Assembly: GCA_001949185.1 (NCBI GenBank)
Contig: BDGG01000001.1
Coordinates: forward strand, 4,642,629-4,706,628
Reading direction: 5' to 3'
Origin: Ramazzottius varieornatus
Lineage: Eukaryota; Tardigrada; Eutardigrada; Parachela; Ramazzottiidae
Length of the DNA: 64,000 bases
The notes under the pieces were generated by a model. The model was not told where the DNA came from, did not search any database, and worked only from the letters and a program-made list of their open reading frames with translations. Made by a program: the position numbers and the translations under genes. This document shows, in pieces, positions 58,150 through 64,000 of the stretch (position 1 is the stretch's first letter; every line of letters begins with the position of its first letter).

Positions 58150-61100
58150 ATGCCTTTGTTGGACAGCTGCATCGTCTTGAAGCAGCAGGCTAACTATGCA
58201 GCGGGACTATCCAGGTCTATCTACCCTCAACACTCCGAAGGGAGCATATCCAGTGCGCACGGAGAAATTCGGAGAATGCTGGCACCGTCGGGAACACTGA
58301 GCACCGAAACTGGCAACAGCACCTTCTATTCAAAGGTAAATTAGCACATTCTCATGCTTGCGCAGGTACAGCATCTTGTCTTATCCAAACGTTGCTTCAG
58401 TTTACGAGATAAGAGTCAAGTCAGAGAGGAAAGCTGCATAGGAAAGGGAATCCGAAATTACATTCACACGCGTGAGATGATATGAGGCGGTGTGTATAAC
58501 AATAATGGCGATAATCTTGCTGCTCCATTTCAGCCAGGGGTGTTTACTGCAACTACTTTACTCCGTGTTGGTCATTTGAGCATGGCGAAAGAGTTTGCCG
58601 TTGCGCAACAAGCTCTCGAGGTCGAGTGGAGCAGTGTGTCCGAGCAGCACTGTGGGTCTTAAGAGATCAGCACTCAGCAGAGCTGGTTGTTGTGTTTACG
58701 CTGCTATCTCGCTGGCGATTCATGGTGAAGCCTAAACGAGAGACGCTCACCGTAATTGTCACTTAATGTTACATGCTAACAAGACATGACCCACTCATCT
58801 GCACACCGCTGAACTTGCAACTGCCCCCCACATTTCTCTCACCCCGAAATGTTTTCTCTTTGACAGTCCGGCATGCAACAGATTGCATCGTCTAAAGCAT
58901 CGGGAATCGACGTCATGGAACCTTCCACTTCCGGTCATATCCGTCCCTTACATTCCAGGTGAGTTATCCTCAGATCACCGGTATCTCACCCATGTTGCAA
59001 ATTACTCTCCGTTGCAGGTCCGTGGGCAACAACATGGTTCCGAGGTTTCCGAAGCTGCAAGAATGCGCGCACTTCCATTACGAACGAGTGGAACTAACAG
59101 GCATACACGTATGTTGACGAAGAAAAACAACAGAGAAATTTGTGCCGAAGATGTTCATAAATATAGGACCGATACTCGGTAACGTAATGATGGCATGTTG
59201 TGACATGATAGAGTGAGCTAGGTTTATTTTGCAGTTACTAAAATTGATGATGGCGCTTTCTGCCGATTTTTCGCACAGACGAAACAGTGGCTCGTTAGAG
59301 ATGGTAGATGTTGAGGTGCCTTAGGCGAGATATGAAAGGTTTTGTGATTAGAATTGTAATGAGGACGTTGTGCTTTATCAGCGTTAGCTCTTGACATGAC
59401 ACTCTGTAGCAGCTACTGTGGGTGGAATGAAGCGAGAACAAATTCACGCTGATTGTTTCTTCAGAGAGACTTCGAACGCGACTCTCATTGTCTAAGCTCT
59501 CGATAGTCAGTGTGTCTTTTTGACTTCCTTAGGTGACGCTCTACGACGGAGTAGATCGCAGTGAAGTGGAGCCCAGCATTGCCTACCCACCGGATGCAGT
59601 GCTGGTGGAAGAACAGTACCAGAAGGCGAAGTATTATGGTGTGGATGATAACGGGGAAGATTGCTTTTTCACTCTTTCGGTAAAGAGTAATCACAAGACT
59701 TGGCTGATTCGAAGAACTTTCGAAGAATTTTGCACGTTCGACCAGCAGCTGCACAAATGCATCTACGATCGCAGCTTTAGTCAGCTGATGGAATTATCCA
59801 CTGCCGAAAACAACTCTGAGCAAATCGAGGTAAAGAAAAATTATTTTTGAATACATGATCCCGAATTTCATTGACGAATATGAGAATTTGAATTATTTTT
59901 GAAAATATTTCGAGTGTTCATATGTGTATGGGAATCGAGAAACCGCAAAGGTTCATCTCAGCTAGGAGAAACTTGCTTTACAACAAGCTGCGAGAGATTC
60001 ACAGCCTGATGAACATCCGCCGGAATTAAAAGCGGTTTTTCTGGTTATGCTTTGCAGGTCCTCAAGGCTGAAGTGACTGTCTATTTGGCCCGATTCTCAC
60101 AGCTAGCAGGCAATCTGATCAATTGCGCCCCTATCCTCAAATGGCTCGAAGTAAGCAGACTTTGTTTAAACTTTGTCGGACCGTTGTTTAGACATTCCAA
60201 CCAAGTGCAAATTCCTGTACAAGAGCTCCGATTGTACTCATCTCGTTTTTCACAGTTGGACAACCGTGGACACAGGCTCGTCGCTTTTGACGATGAATCG
60301 GCAATAAACACGCCGGCGATCGCTGCCGTCCACGTAAGAACCACTATTATCCATTTTATAGTTATCGCGGCGTTCTTTTGATTTTTTATTATATTTTGAG
60401 CGGTCAAAGAATGAACTGTACCATATCGCTTAAGCACCTGCATAGATCAGCACGCACATTTTCTGTGATGACTGGGTATGTGGGTGCTTGATGGTATGGA
60501 AAATTCTCGCCGACCTTTCTTTTATGAGGTTTTCTTGCATTTATTTTTATCGCGGGTTTATTTTCTTTAGTGTGTGAAACGTTATATGCCACAAGCCGGC
60601 GACGAGCTGGCCTTAGAGGTTAGAGATGTTGATATCCTGAGTCTCCGTAGCAGCGATTGAGCACGATACGATAGAGTTTGATCCTTCGACTTTTGCGCGT
60701 GCGCTGCCTTGGGTCAAGATGTCGGCAGTTAAACGTCTTAATCGTAGGTTGGTGACATGATTTCGGTGATTGATATGCCTCCCCGTGACGAATCCGTCTG
60801 GTGGAGAGGCAAGAAAGAGCTGGATGTCGGCTTCTTTCCCAGCGATTGTGTCGAAGTTATTGCCGGCCATAACATCCCTTCTGCCAGTAACGGTGCTGGA
60901 CAAAGTACTCGAAACCCTGGTGAGTCCTGTTTTGTTTATCGTTTCAAGTTTACAATAAACCTTTTGTCGAGAACTAGCGAGCTCTTCCTGAGCTGTACGA
61001 TCTTTATAGAGTGCCAATAATCGATAAAAATAGCCGTAATAAGTTACAGTGATGATATAATCATCGTCATTCATGTTCCGAATATTGTTTACTGGTTACT

Positions 61101-63841
61101 GAATTTCAACAATACACTAGAGTGTTTTGGTTTCGCAGTGTTGAGAAGACGCGGGAAACTTACTGCATTCTTCCGGTCCTTTCTTTCGAATCGTCCTCCG
61201 CGACGACGACTGAAGGAGTCTGGAATACTCAAAGAGCGCGTCTACGGGTGTGACTTGGGCGAACACCTGTTGAACACAGGTCAGAAGGTTCCCGCCGTTC
61301 TCATTCACTGCAGTACGTTCATCGAAGACCACGGCATCGTGGACGGTGTTTACCGGTTGTCCGGCGTCTCGTCCAACATTCAGCGACTAAGACTGGAGTT
61401 CGACGCTGAGAAGATTCCCGACTTGACCGAAGAAGTGTACATGCAGGACATTCACTCGGTGTCCTCCGTGCTGAAGCTTTACTTCCGCGAACTTCCCATC
61501 CCCTTGTTGACCTACCAACTATACGATAAGTTCGTGTACGCGGTCAACACCAGCGAAGAAACGCGTCTTCTTCACATCCATGATGTTGTGAACCAACTTC
61601 CGCCTCCGCATTTCCGGTAAGAAGTCTTTCAATATCGACAATATACAGCAACGTTTCATATGATTTCGTCCTACCGTACAACGAGCCGGGTAGAATCATC
61701 CCCCGCCCTGCATAAGATTCCAATAGAACCAACTAGGTCGCTTGAAACCGGTTAATTTGTATACGCGCACCGTAAAAATTCGCTGCGTCCGCGCTGTCGG
61801 TCATCGTACACGTTAAGTACAGCCCCGGTCCGGGTTCACTGCTAGCACAATCCCATACGGGGTGCATCGTCGCCTACCGGTACATACTGCGCGGACGCAA
61901 CGAATTTTTACAGCTCTACTCGGAGCTGGTTTTGACATTGTTTTGATGTTTTGCACCCTGGTTTGCAGGACGTTGGAGTTTCTCATGAGACATTTGGCTC
62001 GCGTCGCTGCACTGGCCGATAAGACGGGGATGAACTCGAAGAATCTCGCCATCGTTTGGGCTCCGAATCTGCTTCGGTAAGTGCCCGACGGACTTTGAGT
62101 GGCAGTTCGTTTACTTCGTAGCGCATACAGTTTTTGTTGTGATTGAGAAAAACCTGAAAAAGCCTGGTTATTAGTCTGTTATTATCTTCGGCGTCTTTGT
62201 AGGTCTTCCGAAATGGAAAACAGCGTTGAGGCGTTAAAGGGCGTTGGCGTGTGCGCCATTGCGGTGGAATACTTGATCCGCTATGCCGACTTGATTTTCA
62301 GCTCGCGACTGCATACTTCCTCTCTTCTCGCGCGAAATGGTACGTTGTACTAATGCCGTGTACCTGTCCGTTTCTCGCTCTTAGTTACAAGTTTATGCTT
62401 GTACCTCGCCACTATAATGCTCGTGGTGCTAATGGAATTTACATAGGTAACACGCCAAAGTGCCTCAACCGGCCGAAGTCTTTAGCTGTCTCGACACCTA
62501 CGAAGCTGCTGAATATGGAAGATGCGCGAGCTCTGGGTTTAGGACATACGTCCGCCTTTGATCAGAAATTCATCGAAGTCGGAGAAGGCCCCGGTAACCT
62601 CCCCAAATATCACACCGTCATCGACCTACCTAGCAGGTAACCAGTTGGGAGCTCAGCAAACAAACTGGACAGGATCCTTTCTTTAAAAGGCGCACGTTCT
62701 CAGTGATATTGTCTGGAAGCGTGTGTCACTTCGGAAGATGATTTGGTCGAATTTGTTTGCCGAGCTCTGATTCTACGGTAGTTTGTCTCCATACTGTTCG
62801 ACGATGGTCAAACTCGTAGTTTTGAAATTCTGCCTCATGGCCGGAAATCTGACTAGTGATGTTTGTGTAGGAACAGAAGGCGTAATGGTGGCAAAGGTTC
62901 GATTTCCGGTTCAGAGAAGTCTCCTTCCGGTTGGCGCAACCTCTTTGGACCAAAGCACCGCAAGCAAAACTGGCCTTCGCGATCTCCACTGGATCTCACC
63001 GTGAGAGTCTTGGGTGCTTCCACTCTTCCTAATTTGAGTACTCAAGACCCCCAGACGTTGGATAATTCTTCAGTGTCCTCTGGGACATCTCCGGGCTCCT
63101 TTAAGCGTCGAAAACTTCGATCGTCTGGCCGGGCTCACTCTGAGAACATGTGCTCCTTGCCATGTGTCTTTGAGAACCCGAAACTTAACCTGGCTTCTAC
63201 TCCGAAAGGCCCTCCTGCCGTCCGACGAGTTCCGCTCGTGACTCTGAACCAAATTACGGGTAAGGAAGCTCAAATGAAACGTCCAGAATACAGAACTTAC
63301 AGCTTTCACCAACCTACATACACACGTCTCATTTAGGACATGCGGTTTACTGTATGCAAGATGATATGGAGCTGGAGATTCTCTGATGGGGGGCATTAAA
63401 ATCTGTTTGTGCTTACAGGTGAAGGAAGTGGCACTCCGAACAGATCGACAAGTCACGAGTCCTTCTTCGAAGGAGGAGGCATCTGTGACGGTTTCTCTAA
63501 GAAGCTCCTCCTAGAACAGAAGACGGTCGATGAAGTGGTGCGAACTGTTCCATGTAACCTGGTGGAAGGTGGTTGCCTGGTCAAGCTCAACTTCATTGAC
63601 CACGCTGACGAACCTTCCGCCAATCGATTCCAACCATCCTTCTCCATCCGGGAGTCAGTTATCGAAGAGCTTCCTGGCGCTGACGACCTCAATCAAAACC
63701 CCGTCAGAGAGCTGCCGGCCGAAATCCATCACGAACTAAAGTTCCAGAAAAACGCCGAGAGGCGCCTGCATCGAACACTCTCGCCAAAATTCCTACGCCA
63801 GTACCGTGCCGGTGAACCAGAGGAACTTTCGCTGTCTAACG
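58150..63841 (+). CDS. PX-SH3-RhoGAP protein of the ARHGAP32/ARHGAP33 group (3' end outside window)
   Basis: GTPase-activating protein for Rho-family GTPases, linked in relatives to Cdc42/Rac control. Fourteen exons seen (58150-58335, 58867-58958, 59018-59108, 59533-59829, 60058-60150, 60256-60333, 60571-60618, 60748-60919, 61139-61616, 61969-62076, 62203-62339, 62447-62636, 62871-63259, 63419-63841), ending at a donor, so it continues past the edge. The motif FPKLQECAHFHYE before the PX region matches ARHGAP32/33. The PX-like domain spans about residues 120-250 (TLSVKSNHKTWLIRRTFEEF), SH3 about 285-345 (MISVIDMPPRDESVWWRGKK, VGFFPSDCVEV) and RhoGAP about 375-570, with arginine finger GVYRLSG and KLYFRELPIPLLTYQLYDK, KNLAIVWAPNLLR. 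The C-terminal tail is Ser/Pro-rich. Start at 58150 is the first ATG of a phase-compatible exon; earlier exons are possible. Confidence 0.93.
61770..61912. repeat. 143-bp MITE-like element with 24-bp terminal inverted repeats in an ARHGAP intron
   Basis: Left end CGTAAAAATTCGCTGCGTCC then GCGC; right end GCGCGGACGCAACGAATTTT then TACAG, one mismatch. Lies in the intron 61617-61968 between two RhoGAP exons. Different from the GTGGCGCAC family. Confidence 0.85.
62649..62767. repeat. Full-length (about 119 bp) member of the palindromic MITE-like family in an ARHGAP intron
   Basis: Starts GAGCTCAGCAAACAAACTGG and ends GTTTGCCGAGCTC, extending the inverted repeat beyond the usual core (GGCGCACGTTCT on the left, GCGTGTGTCACTTCGG on the right). 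This copy best shows the element's outer ends. Confidence 0.8.
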
Positions 63842-63931
63842 GTAAGAATATTCTCGTTTGATATTCAGCTATTGTTTTGCTCTTGGTCGGTGCTAGTATC
63901 AGTATTTGGACCTAGGCAAGCAAACGCGACA

Positions 63932-64000
63932 AGATCGTTTCCCCCAAGTGGCGCACTAAACAGCCAGTAATACGGAAATGTGCGCCGCTTGAGAAAAATA
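63932..64000. repeat. Palindromic MITE-like repeat copy at the right edge
   Basis: AAGATCGTTTCCCCCAAGTG then GCGCAC on the left; AATGTGCGCCGCTTGAGAAA on the right; runs to the window edge. Confidence 0.75.

Overview
This is a eukaryotic (animal) genomic window. Genes are split into many short exons by mostly 50-150 bp GT-AG introns and packed about 5 kb apart, with one assembly gap of N. The protein set (HCN channel, ZEB/zfh-1, CUL1, ARHGAP32/33-type RhoGAP, Ly6-like protein) marks a bilaterian. The HCN sequence looks arthropod-like (GRYPPQS after the filter, EEAILGEL in the C-linker). Together with genome compactness this suggests an ecdysozoan, possibly a tardigrade; that species-level guess is inference only.

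Layout. 0-12.4 kb is a dense housekeeping block: LETM1 (-, runs off the left edge), STUB1/CHIP (+), COPG gamma-coatomer (-), ABCE1 (+) and a C2H2/C-clamp nuclear protein (-). 13.3-13.8 kb holds a decayed fragment of the ZEB gene. 14.1-16.2 kb encodes a SAM-SH2 adaptor of the SLP-76/BLNK type (-). 17.4-22.4 kb is a complete HCN/Ih channel (-). 24.3-26.6 kb is a Ly6/three-finger GPI-anchored protein (-). 26.6-31.2 kb has no gene I can support. 31.2-34.5 kb is a hAT DNA transposon with matching ends and an 8-bp target duplication. 34.7-36.7 kb is WDFY1/2 (+). 36.7-44.8 kb is gene-poor with a few orphan exon candidates. 44.8-51.0 kb is ZEB/zfh-1 (+). 52.0-52.6 kb has two small uncharacterised ORFs in tandem behind a large inverted repeat. 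53.3-57.0 kb is CUL1 (-), and 58.2 kb to the right edge is a PX-SH3-RhoGAP gene (+, 3' incomplete).

The genes do not form one pathway. STUB1 and CUL1 are both ubiquitin-ligase components, COPG and WDFY are membrane-traffic proteins, and the SLP-76-like adaptor and ARHGAP are signalling proteins, but their proximity looks incidental. Three pairs are divergent (LETM1/STUB1, COPG/ABCE1, CUL1/ARHGAP) and probably share promoter regions. A palindromic element of about 70-120 bp with a GTGGCGCAC/GTGCGCCAC core is scattered through introns and spacers, at least 13 times. Exon chains below were assembled by hand from splice signals, reading frame and family similarity; the summed exon lengths keep frame, but individual boundaries may be off by a base.
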